Positions 15,731 through 25,026 are shown, counted from the stretch's first letter. The stretch is 64,000 bases of DNA from Clostridiales bacterium (GCA_019419995.1 JAHZHZ010000001.1:202208-266207), one strand, 5' to 3'. The notes: generated by a model from the sequence alone, not told the origin. Program-made: numbers and translations.

Positions 15731-17362
15731 ATGTTTTTTTGTATCCATAAGCGTGTCTGCGCAGTAATTCTTATTTTGATCCTTCTGACAGCGCCGGAGC
15801 TTGTTTGCCGGACGGCGTATTTTGTTTTGCCTGCTGTTGCGCAGGCAGAAGAGCCGGGTGAATTGCTGCATATAAATCTGACTGCTCGACCTGATGCGTT
15901 GGTAGAGCCTGACGATATAACGCTGACATTTGTCATTGAAAATGATTCTGATGTAGATGCGCAAAATGTCTATATTTCCTCTGCGGATGGCTTGCTTTCA
16001 GAACCGGTAGGCCAAGTAGCTTCCGGAGAGAGTCAGAGCTTTAACCGACAGCATAGCGTGACAGACGAGGAATTGGAAAAAGGAGAAATTACCTATATTA
16101 TCAGTCATGATGATCCTAACAAACCAAATTCCAAGGTCAATTATACGGTACATGCGCAGATCAAACGCAGCGATATTCAACCTCAGGCAGAGTTTACCCG
16201 CCAGTTTTCCAGTCGCAGCGTATCTTCAGGGGGAACGTTAACCGTCACATATCGCGTGCGCAATACAGGGAATGTGGCGTTGCGCAATCTTAGAATACAG
16301 GATACTCTGGGCGATTATACAGGACGTATTGATCGGCTGGAGGTAGGGCAAAGCCGCAGCTTGATTAGCCGAGTGACTCTTACCGATGCGGGAACTTCCT
16401 CTGCGTCTCTGAGCTTTAATGCAGATGGAGAGGGAGAAGAAATTTTTATCAGTACATTGGAAGACGTATCCGTAACGTTGGCCGAGGCCGGCATGGATCA
16501 ATTGTTTTCGGTAACATATTCGCCCATTTCAAGCGATACAGCCAATGCACTTTTGCTGCTATACAATACGGGAAACGTGGAATACCGGGATCTGTGCATC
16601 ACCGATGAAGTTTTTGGTGGTATTATTGCCGATGGCTTGGTTTTGCCTGTGGGAAAAGATCCTCTGGAAATTCGCCACAGTTATCGCGTGCGCAATCAGG
16701 GTGAATATCAATGGCGCATTACGGGAATCAGTGAAAGTGGAGAAGCCCTGGAAATTCTTACAAAAACCGTGGAGCTGACGCCCGAGGAGGGAAAAGCATC
16801 GTCGCCATTGAGTCTGAGTGTTGAGCCCCTCACGCCCAGAATTCGGCGCTCTGGTAATGTGACTTTGCGGGTACAGATTTTCAATCCAGGGGAGACAAGC
16901 GTAGAAGACATCGTGCTCTCTGAGGCCAATCTGGGCGATTTGCGCACATTTTCTGTGCTGGGTGGGGGAGAAACCATTGTTCGGGATGTGGAGGTCTATG
17001 TCTCCGAGAACACAGGCTATAATTTCAGCATCCGCTATTCCGATCAGGGAAGCCAGCAAGCTGTATCTGCTCTTCCCGTGGAAGTTGTAATTGCTGCTGA
17101 TGGCGCGCTCCCTGATGGAGCGCGACCGCCCTTCATTGAATTTACCGGTTCCTCCATAAAAATTGGGGGGAGCGCTACCTTTGCAGTGTTGTTGATCTCA
17201 GGTGCCGTGGTGCTGCTGACGCTGATTATTCTTTTGGCGGTGGCCTCCAGAAAGGTGCGCATTGAAAAACAGCTGCGCATTGCTGCGGAAAAAAAGCGCC
17301 GAAAGGAGCAGGGAAAATCTTCTCGTGCGGCAAAAAATAAAGGTAAAGGACGAAATTCATAG
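15731..17362 (+). CDS. Membrane-anchored protein with repeated Ig-like (CARDB/DUF11-type) domains
   Basis: A 543-residue envelope protein of the COG1361 kind. An N-terminal signal or anchor segment (about residues 8-35) is followed by four or so Ig-like repeats, each with a hydrophobic strand followed by an N-x-G or N-P-G turn (RVRNTGNVALRNL, LLYNTGNVEYRDL, QIFNPGETSVEDI). A C-terminal membrane segment lies near residues 485-510 and a Lys/Arg-rich cytoplasmic tail follows. The longer open frame from 15590 runs upstream of the promoter, so ATG 15731 is chosen. A structural or adhesion role is inferred. It has the same plan as the protein at 23274. The stop shares its last base with the next start. 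Confidence 0.75.
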   Translation: MFFCIHKRVCAVILILILLTAPELVCRTAYFVLPAVAQAEEPGELLHINLTARPDALVEPDDITLTFVIENDSDVDAQNVYISSADGLLSEPVGQVASGESQSFNRQHSVTDEELEKGEITYIISHDDPNKPNSKVNYTVHAQIKRSDIQPQAEFTRQFSSRSVSSGGTLTVTYRVRNTGNVALRNLRIQDTLGDYTGRIDRLEVGQSRSLISRVTLTDAGTSSASLSFNADGEGEEIFISTLEDVSVTLAEAGMDQLFSVTYSPISSDTANALLLLYNTGNVEYRDLCITDEVFGGIIADGLVLPVGKDPLEIRHSYRVRNQGEYQWRITGISESGEALEILTKTVELTPEEGKASSPLSLSVEPLTPRIRRSGNVTLRVQIFNPGETSVEDIVLSEANLGDLRTFSVLGGGETIVRDVEVYVSENTGYNFSIRYSDQGSQQAVSALPVEVVIAADGALPDGARPPFIEFTGSSIKIGGSATFAVLLISGAVVLLTLIILLAVASRKVRIEKQLRIAAEKKRRKEQGKSSRAAKNKGKGRNS

Positions 17363-18033
17363 TGTTTCAAGGGTATAGCAACGAGACTTTTGAATTTTTT
17401 ATGGCCATACGTTTCAATAATAATCGTCCCTTTTTTCAGCAAAACCGAGACTGGTATCTGCGTGCTGTCCGGGAACCCAGCCTGGCCCTGGCTCAAAGCT
17501 TGGGCGATGTGGTGGAGGAATTGGACCCGGATCTGGAGCGACGCCCCCATCGGGTAGTTTCCCGTATCAACCGGGACATTCGGTTTTCCAAGGACAAATC
17601 TCCCTATCGGGACTGCGTATGGCTGGCTTTCCGGCGTCCGGGCGAGGATAGGGGCAGTACCCTGGGCCTTTACTTTGATCTTCAGGATGAAGGGGCCAGT
17701 TACGGTATGGGTTTTTATCGGGAAAACAGAGGAACCATGAATGCCTTGCGAACGCAACTGTGCTCCAATGGCGATGATTTTATGCGTTTGTGGGAACCTT
17801 TGATGAACGAATTCACCCTATTTCCTCAAACTTCCAAACGCATTCACCCTCCAGAAGCAATGCCTGAGGTGCTGGTGCCCTGGTACACGGCCCGTGGTTT
17901 TTACTTGGAAAAGGAGATTCAGGATTTTGATCTCATCCGTTCGAGCAAATTGGCGGATGAAATTCAAAGGGGATACCGGCGGCTCAAGCCGCTCTACCGC
18001 TATGTACTTGACCTGCAGATGCAAAGTCAATGA
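17362..18033 (+). CDS. DUF2461 family protein
   Basis: A cytosolic protein of 223 residues in the DUF2461 (TIGR02453) family, whose biochemical role is not established. Family features are the NNNRPFFQQNRDWY opening, SRINRDIRFSKDKSPYRD in the middle and GFYRENRGTMNALR. The GTG start at 17362 shares a base with the preceding TAG, with AAAGGACG as RBS. It lies between an Ig-like envelope protein and a phosphohexomutase, 31 bases from the latter, likely in one transcript. Confidence 0.85.
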   Translation: MFQGYSNETFEFFMAIRFNNNRPFFQQNRDWYLRAVREPSLALAQSLGDVVEELDPDLERRPHRVVSRINRDIRFSKDKSPYRDCVWLAFRRPGEDRGSTLGLYFDLQDEGASYGMGFYRENRGTMNALRTQLCSNGDDFMRLWEPLMNEFTLFPQTSKRIHPPEAMPEVLVPWYTARGFYLEKEIQDFDLIRSSKLADEIQRGYRRLKPLYRYVLDLQMQSQ

Positions 18034-18064
18034 GGCGGGTTTTTAACGACCAAAGGGGGTATTT

Positions 18065-19576
18065 ATGGATTCCAAATTAACCAGTTGGCTGAAACTCAAG
18101 AGTGGTTCCGACATTCGGGGAAGCGCTAGCCAACTAACCGATGAATTTGCGGAGAAGATGGGTTATGTATTTGCCCAGTGGGTAGCTCGCCGCAGGGGAA
18201 CAACTTCCGATAAGATTAAACTTGCCGTGGGGCACGATCCCCGGCTCTCTGCTCCACGGTTGAAAGATGCGCTAATTCAGGGGATGAAGGCGGCTGACAG
18301 TGATGTGTTGGATTGTGGCCTTTGTACCACGCCGGCCATGTTTATGATTTGTGTAGATCCCCAGACCTGTGCAGATGGATCCATTATGATAACGGCTAGC
18401 CATCATCCCTCCAATAAAAACGGATTGAAATTCATTACCCGGGAGGGAGGGCTCACCTCATCTGATGTGGAAAGCCTGATTCAGGCAGCTGCCAGCGTAG
18501 AGGTTCCCGATCCTCTGGTGCGTGAAGTGAATTTCCTCTCCAATTATGTAGAAGGCCTGAAGGCTATGGTGCACCGTCGCTTAAACGACAACAGCCTCAA
18601 ACCCTTGCTGGGCCTCCATGTGGTAGTGGATGCGGGAAATGGAGCAGGAGGATTCTATGCGCGATTTCTCAGCGATTTGGGCGCCGATATCGAAGGTAGT
18701 CAGTATCTTGAACCTGATGGGTTGTTTCCAAATCATGCACCCAATCCGGAAGATGCACAAGCTATGCAGAGCCTCAGTAAGGCTGTGCTGAAAAACAAAG
18801 CAGATCTTGGCGTTATTTTTGATGCGGATTGTGATCGGGCTGCAATAGTAGACCAGAGTGGCCGCGCTATTAATCGAAATCGACTGATTGCTCTGATCTG
18901 TGCTATTCTGCTTGAGGAAAACCCCGGGGCTACCTTTGTTACCGACAGTGTGACCAGTTCTGGATTAAACCAGTTCATTACCGAGTGGGGAGGCACCCAT
19001 TACCGCTATAAGCGTGGCTATCGCAATGTGATTGATGAAGCGATTCGCCTCAACAGCGAAGGTATTGATTGTCCTTTGGCCATAGAGACAAGTGGACATG
19101 CAGCATTGAGGGAAAATCATTTTCTGGACGATGGCATGTATCTGGTGACGCGGCTGATTTGTGAGGCAATGGCTCGAAAGAGAAACGGCCAGACGCTCTC
19201 TGACCTGATAGAAGAGCTGCAGGAGCCTGTGGAGAGTATGGAAATTCGCCTTCCCATTTTGGAAGAAGAGGATTTCAGGGCAGCGGGACAGGAAGTCATC
19301 GAAGCTGTTCTTTCCCATACTTTGGATAATCCCGAATGGAATCTGGCTCCTGACAACCGGGAGGGTGTGCGCATTTCCTTTAATCTGGATGGCGGGGTGC
19401 GCAATGCCTGGTTTTTGCTGCGCCTGTCTGTGCATGATCCTGTAATGCCTCTGAATGCGGAGAGTGACGTGCCCGGAGGTGTCCGGCGCATGCTTACCCA
19501 GCTTTACGAGTTGATCCGAGATACAGAGGTATTGGACTTGGCTCCATTGCAGGCTGCCATAGAAGGTGCGGAATAA
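18065..19576 (+). CDS. Phosphomannomutase/phosphoglucomutase
   Basis: Interconverts hexose 1- and 6-phosphates, supplying activated sugars for cell wall and the exopolysaccharide locus downstream. The 503 residues follow the alpha-D-phosphohexomutase plan: phospho-serine S112 in TASHHPSNKNG, a metal loop at 253-258 read as DADCDR, the sugar-binding loop ETSGHA at 341-346, and a C-terminal phosphate-binding domain (EGVRISFNLDGG). The metal loop is usually DGDxDR; here the first Gly is Ala, but all three Asp are kept. Mannose or glucose preference cannot be decided from sequence. No terminator separates it clearly from the transketolase, which has its own promoter. Confidence 0.9.
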   Translation: MDSKLTSWLKLKSGSDIRGSASQLTDEFAEKMGYVFAQWVARRRGTTSDKIKLAVGHDPRLSAPRLKDALIQGMKAADSDVLDCGLCTTPAMFMICVDPQTCADGSIMITASHHPSNKNGLKFITREGGLTSSDVESLIQAAASVEVPDPLVREVNFLSNYVEGLKAMVHRRLNDNSLKPLLGLHVVVDAGNGAGGFYARFLSDLGADIEGSQYLEPDGLFPNHAPNPEDAQAMQSLSKAVLKNKADLGVIFDADCDRAAIVDQSGRAINRNRLIALICAILLEENPGATFVTDSVTSSGLNQFITEWGGTHYRYKRGYRNVIDEAIRLNSEGIDCPLAIETSGHAALRENHFLDDGMYLVTRLICEAMARKRNGQTLSDLIEELQEPVESMEIRLPILEEEDFRAAGQEVIEAVLSHTLDNPEWNLAPDNREGVRISFNLDGGVRNAWFLLRLSVHDPVMPLNAESDVPGGVRRMLTQLYELIRDTEVLDLAPLQAAIEGAE

Positions 19577-19632
19577 AATTTCATTTGACAAATAAAAATT
19601 CCCGTTAAAAACTTTCACATGCCTTTTCAATA

Positions 19633-19641
19633 TGGTATAAT
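19633..19641 (+). promoter_or_regulatory. Extended -10 promoter of transketolase
   Basis: TGGTATAAT, a perfect TATAAT (19636-19641) with the TG extension, 85 bases upstream of the chosen ATG. The -35 region is weak, as expected of extended -10 promoters. Confidence 0.65.
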
Positions 19642-19725
19642 TTCGTTGGGGTATATGCGTGGCCCGACTGCGGGCCTGACATGCCACTGCGGATCAGAAT
19701 TCGAATATGTAAGGAGTGCATTACC

Positions 19726-21699
19726 ATGAATCATGAACAAATGGTTGTCAATGCCATTCGCCTTCTCTCTGCCGATGCCGTTCAGAAAGCCAATTCGGGC
19801 CATCCCGGTATGCCTATGGGTGCTGCACCTGCGGCTTACGCCTTGTGGGGCAAGCAGATGTGCCACAATCCTGCCGATCCCAAGTGGTTTAACCGTGACC
19901 GCTTTGTGCTCTCTTCCGGCCATGGTTCCATGCTGATTTACAGCCTGTTGCATCTCTTTGGCTATGGACTGACCATTGAAGATCTCAAGCAGTTCCGCCA
20001 GTTTGGTTCGAAAACGCCTGGCCATCCCGAATATGGCCACACCATCGGCGTGGAAACGACCACCGGACCTCTGGGTCAGGGCATTGCTAACGCGGTAGGT
20101 ATGGCCATGGCTGAAAAGCATTTGGCTGCCAAGTTTAACCGTGAGGGCTATCCTGTGGTGGATCACTACACGTACTGCATTCTTGGCGACGGTTGCATGA
20201 TGGAGGGTATTTCCCATGAAGCTTGCTCTCTGGCTGGCACGTTGGGATTGAATAAGCTGATTGCCCTGTACGATGACAATGAGATTTCCATTGAGGGCGA
20301 TACCAACATCGCATTCCGAGAGGATGTACCTGCCCGTTTCCGCGCCTATGGTTGGAATGTGATCGATGTAGCCGACGGTAACTGCTGGGAGCAGGTTAAT
20401 GCAGCTATCGATCTGGCCAAATCTTCCAATAAGCCTTCGCTGATCGTTTGCCATACTTTCATCGGCTTTGGTTCTCCGAAGCAGGGCCAGGCTTCCTCTC
20501 ACGGTGAACCGTTGGGCGAGGAAAACATTGCGCTGACCCGTAAGGCGCTGGACTGGCCCTGCGCGGAACCTTTCTGTGTTCCTCAGGAAGTGTACGATTG
20601 CACTGCAGAAACTGCCCGCCGCGGCGCCGCTGCCCAGCAGGCATGGAATGATTTGATGGCCGAATATGCCAAGGCCTATCCTGAACTCAAGGCGGAAATG
20701 GATAAGTGGCTCAGTGATGAACTGCCCGATCTGACCAAGTGCGAAGATCTGTTTGCTTTCGAGAAGGGCGGAGCTACTCGTGCTTCCAGCGGCGAGATTC
20801 TCAACCGCTTGACCAAGTACGTGCCCAACTTCTTTGGCGGCTCTGCCGACCTGGCGCCTTCTAACAAGAGCTATATGAAGGGCAAGGGCGATTTCTCCAA
20901 GGAAACTCCCGAGGGAGATAACCTGCACTTTGGTGTCCGTGAACATGCTATGGCAGCTATCTGCAACGGCATTCGCCTGCATGGCGGACTGCGCCCCTAT
21001 TGCGCCACCTTCTTCGTGTTCTCCGATTACATGAAGAATGCTATGCGCATGAGCTCCATCATGAATCTGAGCATGCCCTACATCCTCACCCATGATTCCA
21101 TTGGTGTTGGCGAGGATGGTCCTACCCATCAGCCCGTTGAACATCTGGCAGGCCTGCGCGCTGTTCCTGGCCTGATTGTGTTCCGTCCGGCGGATAGCAA
21201 GGAAGCTGCTGCGGGCTGGATTGCGGCTCTTACTGAGGCACATCCCGTGGCACTGGTACTTACTCGCCAGAACCTGCCCCTCTATGAAAAGAGTGGCGTA
21301 GAGGCGCTCAAGGGCGGCTACATCATTTCCGATGGCGAAAAGGCGACGCCTGATGTGCTGTTGATGGCCTCCGGTTCCGAAGTGGAACAGTGCATTGGCG
21401 CCCAGGCATTGCTCAAGGCTGAAGGAATTGATGCTCGGGTTATCTCCATGCCCAGCTTTGAACTTTTTGAGGCTCAGTCTGAGGAGTACAAGGAATCCGT
21501 AATGCCCAAGGCCGTGCGTGCCCGCGTGGCCGTAGAGGCTGCTGCCAGCTTTGGATGGCATAAGTATGTGGGTCTTGATGGCGCAACAGTTACGATGGAT
21601 CACTTTGGTGCGTCTGCGCCCGCTGGCCTTCTGTTTAAGGAATATGGCTTCACTGCCGAGAACGTGGCTGCTACCGCCAAAAAGGTGCTGAACGCTTAA
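19726..21699 (+). CDS. tkt: Transketolase
   Basis: Thiamine-diphosphate enzyme of the non-oxidative pentose phosphate pathway, moving two-carbon units between sugar phosphates. At 657 residues it has the full bacterial length. Visible motifs are the N-terminal SGHPGMPMGAAP, the ThDP-binding GDGCMMEG to N region, a central HFGVREHAM with the catalytic Glu, and the C-terminal regulatory-like domain (LMASGSEVEQC). ATG 19726 is chosen because AAGGAGTG precedes it; an upstream ATG at 19681 gives an unsupported extension. It has a promoter and a terminator of its own. Codon use is strongly biased, as in highly expressed genes, which also creates a long spurious antisense frame. Confidence 0.97.
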   Translation: MNHEQMVVNAIRLLSADAVQKANSGHPGMPMGAAPAAYALWGKQMCHNPADPKWFNRDRFVLSSGHGSMLIYSLLHLFGYGLTIEDLKQFRQFGSKTPGHPEYGHTIGVETTTGPLGQGIANAVGMAMAEKHLAAKFNREGYPVVDHYTYCILGDGCMMEGISHEACSLAGTLGLNKLIALYDDNEISIEGDTNIAFREDVPARFRAYGWNVIDVADGNCWEQVNAAIDLAKSSNKPSLIVCHTFIGFGSPKQGQASSHGEPLGEENIALTRKALDWPCAEPFCVPQEVYDCTAETARRGAAAQQAWNDLMAEYAKAYPELKAEMDKWLSDELPDLTKCEDLFAFEKGGATRASSGEILNRLTKYVPNFFGGSADLAPSNKSYMKGKGDFSKETPEGDNLHFGVREHAMAAICNGIRLHGGLRPYCATFFVFSDYMKNAMRMSSIMNLSMPYILTHDSIGVGEDGPTHQPVEHLAGLRAVPGLIVFRPADSKEAAAGWIAALTEAHPVALVLTRQNLPLYEKSGVEALKGGYIISDGEKATPDVLLMASGSEVEQCIGAQALLKAEGIDARVISMPSFELFEAQSEEYKESVMPKAVRARVAVEAAASFGWHKYVGLDGATVTMDHFGASAPAGLLFKEYGFTAENVAATAKKVLNA

Positions 21700-21783
21700 T
21701 CTATGCTTCTCGGTTAGATGAGGCGCTTTCCAGTGGATTTACTGATGGGCCTCATTAGAAAATTATTGTAGCCAATACACTCG

Positions 21784-21820
21784 AAACCTGCTCCAGTTGT
21801 AATGTGGGGCAGGTTTTTTA
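21784..21820 (+). terminator. Terminator of transketolase
   Basis: An 11-bp stem (AAACCTGCTCC with GGGGCAGGTTT, one wobble), an 11-base loop and a TTTTTT tract. Confidence 0.88.
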
Positions 21821-22480
21821 TGTATCAATTGATGTTTTTACAAGGTCGTTGCTGTGTATTGGTTGCAAAACTATGGGATGATTTGGGATATCAGGATTTT
21901 CCCACTTATCAATGCAATTACTACTACCCTCTGAGATGAGTGCAGATGAAAATGTGGCCTAGAAACGGGACGATGGAACGCGAAAAAGGAGAGCTTTGCC
22001 TAAATAAATTGAAATGGCATCAAGTAGTCTGCGTCTGTTTATAGGGAAAATAGGTGATAATAAATGCATAACAGAATAATTTGTATCAATAAAACAGACA
22101 CAAACAAAAACAAGTAAATGCTTTGATGTGCAAACATGTGGGTCAAAGTATACTGGTTTTGCTCCTTTAAGATTTTTTGGAGCATAAAAAGAATAAATAC
22201 TATTTTGATTCAGAAATGGAAGTTCACTTTTCTCTAGGCACCTGAAACGTTTATGGAGTACATAGTATAAGAATGGATGAAATCCCTTTGGGTGGTTCCA
22301 TCTTTTACTTTCTGACCGCAGACCGTTCAGCTTATATCTATTTTTGTGATTAGGCTGCTTCTTGACAGTCCTGTTTGTGATTTTACGGTGAAGAAGATCA
22401 TTAAATTCAAATAGATCGCTCTTCGCCCGTTTTGGAAGGGAAACGGTTTCCAGATCATAGAAGAAAAAACCGTTGATAAA
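21821..22480. other. AT-rich intergenic stretch upstream of the exopolysaccharide locus
   Basis: About 660 AT-rich bases without a convincing gene. A minus-strand frame of 176 codons (21959-22489) begins with GTG, has no RBS, no domain and a composition typical of AT-rich non-coding DNA. I treat it as spurious. A 7-bp hairpin (ACGGTTT with AAACCGT) lies near 22443-22473. The stretch may hold regulatory DNA for the locus. Confidence 0.4.
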
Positions 22481-22510
22481 TTGAGCCACATGGGACCGTC
22501 AATTTATGAT
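22481..22510 (+). promoter_or_regulatory. Candidate promoter of the exopolysaccharide locus
   Basis: TTGAGC (22481-22486), an 18-base spacer and TATGAT (22505-22510), 36 bases upstream of the first ATG. Moderate match. Confidence 0.5.
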
Positions 22511-22545
22511 ACAGCAGAATTTTGAAGAACGAAAGGGGCATCCCC

Positions 22546-23235
22546 ATGAAGAGCAATCCATGCCTGCAATTTTACCAAACTGACGACGTAACAATTTTGA
22601 ATGCATACGATCGGGTGGTTTTTAATCTGGTTGAATTGCAGAAGAACAAGGGCTATAAGACATTTTTGTTTGGTGGTTGTTCCCCCAGAGTGGGAACTAC
22701 TTCCATCGTAATTCAGTTGGCTATTATTATGGCAAATCTCAAGAAAAAAGTATTGATTTTGGATGGAGATTATCGCAGAAAAACCTCCAGCAAGCGATTG
22801 AGCGACATCGCAAAGATTGGCATGGCTGATTTTGTGAAAGATCCGAATATCACGCTGGAACAGTGCATTTATCCTAGCAACGTTGAGGGACTGTATTATT
22901 TTCCTTCGGGAGATATGAGCCAGCAGAAGGCTCAAAAAATCCTCTATTCACCGCAGTTTAAGAGTGCTTTGAACAGTGTCAGCGAACAATTTGACATTGT
23001 ATTGATTGATTCCTGTGCCATGGACACAACCACAGATGTACTTACTCTGGCTTGTGATGTGGACGCAGTGGTACTGGTGTGTGCGCTGGATTCTACGCCA
23101 AAGCGTAAGCTTCAGGCTGCTTATCAGCAGATATCGGCTATTGACTGCAATTTGATTGGCGTGATCGAAAACAAAGTTAAACTGGATGAATACGCCAACT
23201 ACATGAATAATTTTGATTATTATACGGGCAAGTGA
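22546..23235 (+). CDS. BY-kinase-like (CpsD/CapB family) ATPase with degenerate P-loop
   Basis: Homologue of the bacterial tyrosine kinases that pair with Wzz-type proteins to control capsule chain length. The 229 residues show Walker A' (VLILDGDYRRK), Walker B (DIVLIDSCAM) and a Tyr-rich C-terminus (EYANYMNNFDYYTGK). The Walker A loop at about residues 43-53 reads GGCSPRVGTTS: the Lys of GxxxxGK[ST] is replaced by Thr. So nucleotide hydrolysis or kinase activity may be weak or lost. ATG 22546 with AAAGGGG is preferred to the TTG at 22522. It is the first gene of the locus. Confidence 0.82.
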   Translation: MKSNPCLQFYQTDDVTILNAYDRVVFNLVELQKNKGYKTFLFGGCSPRVGTTSIVIQLAIIMANLKKKVLILDGDYRRKTSSKRLSDIAKIGMADFVKDPNITLEQCIYPSNVEGLYYFPSGDMSQQKAQKILYSPQFKSALNSVSEQFDIVLIDSCAMDTTTDVLTLACDVDAVVLVCALDSTPKRKLQAAYQQISAIDCNLIGVIENKVKLDEYANYMNNFDYYTGK

Positions 23236-23273
23236 TGTCCGTTGGAATGAACAGGAGAGAAGTGAGGATACAC

Positions 23274-24284
23274 ATGATGAGAGCTCTCAGAGAAAGCGCA
23301 CGGCGCTTTTATTGCATGGCATTGCTTTTATGTGTGCTGCTGTCGGCGATTACCTTTGCTTATGCCGAGAGCAGTGAGGAGACGACGGTGCCGCAGGATG
23401 TGCTGAATGCGGGCTTGCGTGTCAGCGGAGAACAGTTGAGCACAGGGCCTATCCTTTCGGTGACGCAATATCAGATCATCAATGGATCAGCAACGGTGGG
23501 AGCGGATTTTACGCTGCGACTTCGCATTGATAACCTCAGCGATGAGGACGATGCGTACAATGTACTTGCGACCCTGAATATTGAAAATACATCGGTCTCT
23601 GTCAAATATGGGGAGACGAATCAGCGGTATTTTGACCGGATTCAGGCGGGTAGCTATGTATACTATGACATAGACATGAAGGTGTACAGTTACTGTACGG
23701 AGGAGAACATGATTCTCTCCGTAGATATGGCCTGTTACGACGAAGAAGCGGTCCACTATGATTTTATGACTTCGCTGACCCCGCCGGTGCAGCTCAACCG
23801 TTCATTGGTGGTCAGTTCCCTGTCCATTCCACAGTATGCGCAAATGAATGCCGGTATGGTCATCAATGCATCGCTGTATAATCCCGAACCTGTGACGCTC
23901 ACGAATGTGGAGATGCATGTCGTGACAGCCTATGATGAACAGGTAATCCCAGTTGGAGATCTGCTCTCGGAGGAAAACGCTACGGTGGACGCAGTGTGCC
24001 GGTTTTCAAAGCAGAATTCGGAACAGATCAGTGTGTATTTCACTTATGAAAGTTATGCAGGAGATCAGTATCAGACTCAGCCACTGGAGAAGCTGGTGTT
24101 GATTTATGATCCTACGGCAGAGGTCAGAAATACAGCCGATTCTTCTTTGAGGTTGAGCAATCTGGTGACAAGGCCGATTATTTCGGGTTTGCCGGTGCAT
24201 ATTCCGGCTGGATTGTTCATTTTGTTGGGTCTGGTGGCATATGTGTGGATATTTATCCGTGTAATACGGAAGAAAGGCGCATGA
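23274..24284 (+). CDS. Exported Ig-like membrane-anchored protein in the exopolysaccharide locus
   Basis: An envelope protein of about 336 residues. A signal peptide (RRFYCMALLLCVLLSAITFAYA) is followed by two or three beta-rich CARDB/NEW3-like repeats (LRLRIDNLSDEDDAYNVLA, INASLYNPEPVTLTNVEM) and a C-terminal membrane segment (about residues 305-328) with a short basic tail. The plan matches the 15731 protein. GAGG at 23264-23267 supports the ATG at 23274 or 23277; a GTG at 23232 overlaps the previous stop and is less likely. Placed between the kinase-like protein and the chain-length protein, it may be an accessory of polymer export. No enzyme motif is seen. Confidence 0.75.
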   Translation: MMRALRESARRFYCMALLLCVLLSAITFAYAESSEETTVPQDVLNAGLRVSGEQLSTGPILSVTQYQIINGSATVGADFTLRLRIDNLSDEDDAYNVLATLNIENTSVSVKYGETNQRYFDRIQAGSYVYYDIDMKVYSYCTEENMILSVDMACYDEEAVHYDFMTSLTPPVQLNRSLVVSSLSIPQYAQMNAGMVINASLYNPEPVTLTNVEMHVVTAYDEQVIPVGDLLSEENATVDAVCRFSKQNSEQISVYFTYESYAGDQYQTQPLEKLVLIYDPTAEVRNTADSSLRLSNLVTRPIISGLPVHIPAGLFILLGLVAYVWIFIRVIRKKGA

Positions 24285-24290
24285 GCAGAG

Positions 24291-24980
24291 ATGGAAAGGA
24301 TTATCGAAATTGATTTTGCCCATTGCTTTAAAGAAGTGTTCCGCAAGTGGTTGGCCCTGCTGTTGGCGGCAATTTTCGGAGCGATCATAGGCTGGGGATA
24401 CTTTGCTGCATTTTTAGGGCAGGAAAATCTCTATATGGCTACAGCCAGCGTAAGTTGCATCAATATCGAGGACGTCAGCGTGGTACCTTTCTACGCGGAA
24501 ATAGCCAAGACGACGAATGTGGCAAACCGTGCGGCGGATCTGCTGGGAAACAGTTGTTCGGCCAATGACATCATCTCTATGGTGAGCGTACAATATGAGG
24601 ACAATATTGATTCGGGTATTCCGATCATCGAAATCCAGGCTACTTCCACGGATCAAGATCAGATTGTGCGGGTGAGTAACGCGGTGGCGGATGCGTTCAT
24701 TACGGAGATTCAGAGCCTGACAAATACAGAATCCGCCCGAAAGCTGGGGAATACCTCCGTGATCAGCATGGTTTACAGCGCGAAAAAAACGATGTTTTAT
24801 TGCATTGTGGGTGTAGCTGTGATTTGCGCATTGCTTCTGGCGGCATTTATCTTTATTCGCGCCATGCTGGCTTTCAAGCTGGAAACCATTCGGGATGGAA
24901 TTTTGGATGGAAAACTCAAATTGCTGGGAGTCATTCCTCGGTTTGCGGACACAGGAAAATCGAAGACAACGAATGCATAA
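24291..24980 (+). CDS. Wzz/CapA-type polysaccharide chain-length protein
   Basis: Polysaccharide co-polymerase of 229 residues with two membrane segments (about residues 19-40 and 168-190) flanking an extracytoplasmic helical domain, and a short cytoplasmic tail. In Firmicutes such proteins activate the BY-kinase and set polymer length. The partner kinase-like gene lies two genes upstream. The start is six bases after the previous stop, with AAAGGCG as RBS. A GC-rich hairpin follows, so this probably ends the first transcript of the locus. Confidence 0.85.
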   Translation: MERIIEIDFAHCFKEVFRKWLALLLAAIFGAIIGWGYFAAFLGQENLYMATASVSCINIEDVSVVPFYAEIAKTTNVANRAADLLGNSCSANDIISMVSVQYEDNIDSGIPIIEIQATSTDQDQIVRVSNAVADAFITEIQSLTNTESARKLGNTSVISMVYSAKKTMFYCIVGVAVICALLLAAFIFIRAMLAFKLETIRDGILDGKLKLLGVIPRFADTGKSKTTNA

Positions 24981-24984
24981 TTAA

Positions 24985-25015
24985 ACCGCCGCAGGCCGGT
25001 TGCCTGGGCGGCGGT
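24985..25015 (+). terminator. GC-rich hairpin behind the chain-length gene
   Basis: ACCGCCGC (24985-24992) pairs with GCGGCGGT (25008-25015), with an inner AGGC-GCCT stem. No T-tract, so termination strength is uncertain; a second hairpin follows at 25027. Confidence 0.55.
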
Positions 25016-25026
25016 GCATAATAGGG

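Noticed and set aside
19627..21603. 658-codon open frame on the minus strand opposite transketolase
   Set aside because: It is a codon-bias shadow of tkt, with no RBS and no domain; tkt is unmistakable.
21959..22489. 176-codon minus-strand frame in the AT-rich gap
   Set aside because: GTG start without RBS, no domain, and composition like non-coding AT-rich DNA; kept only as part of the intergenic note.
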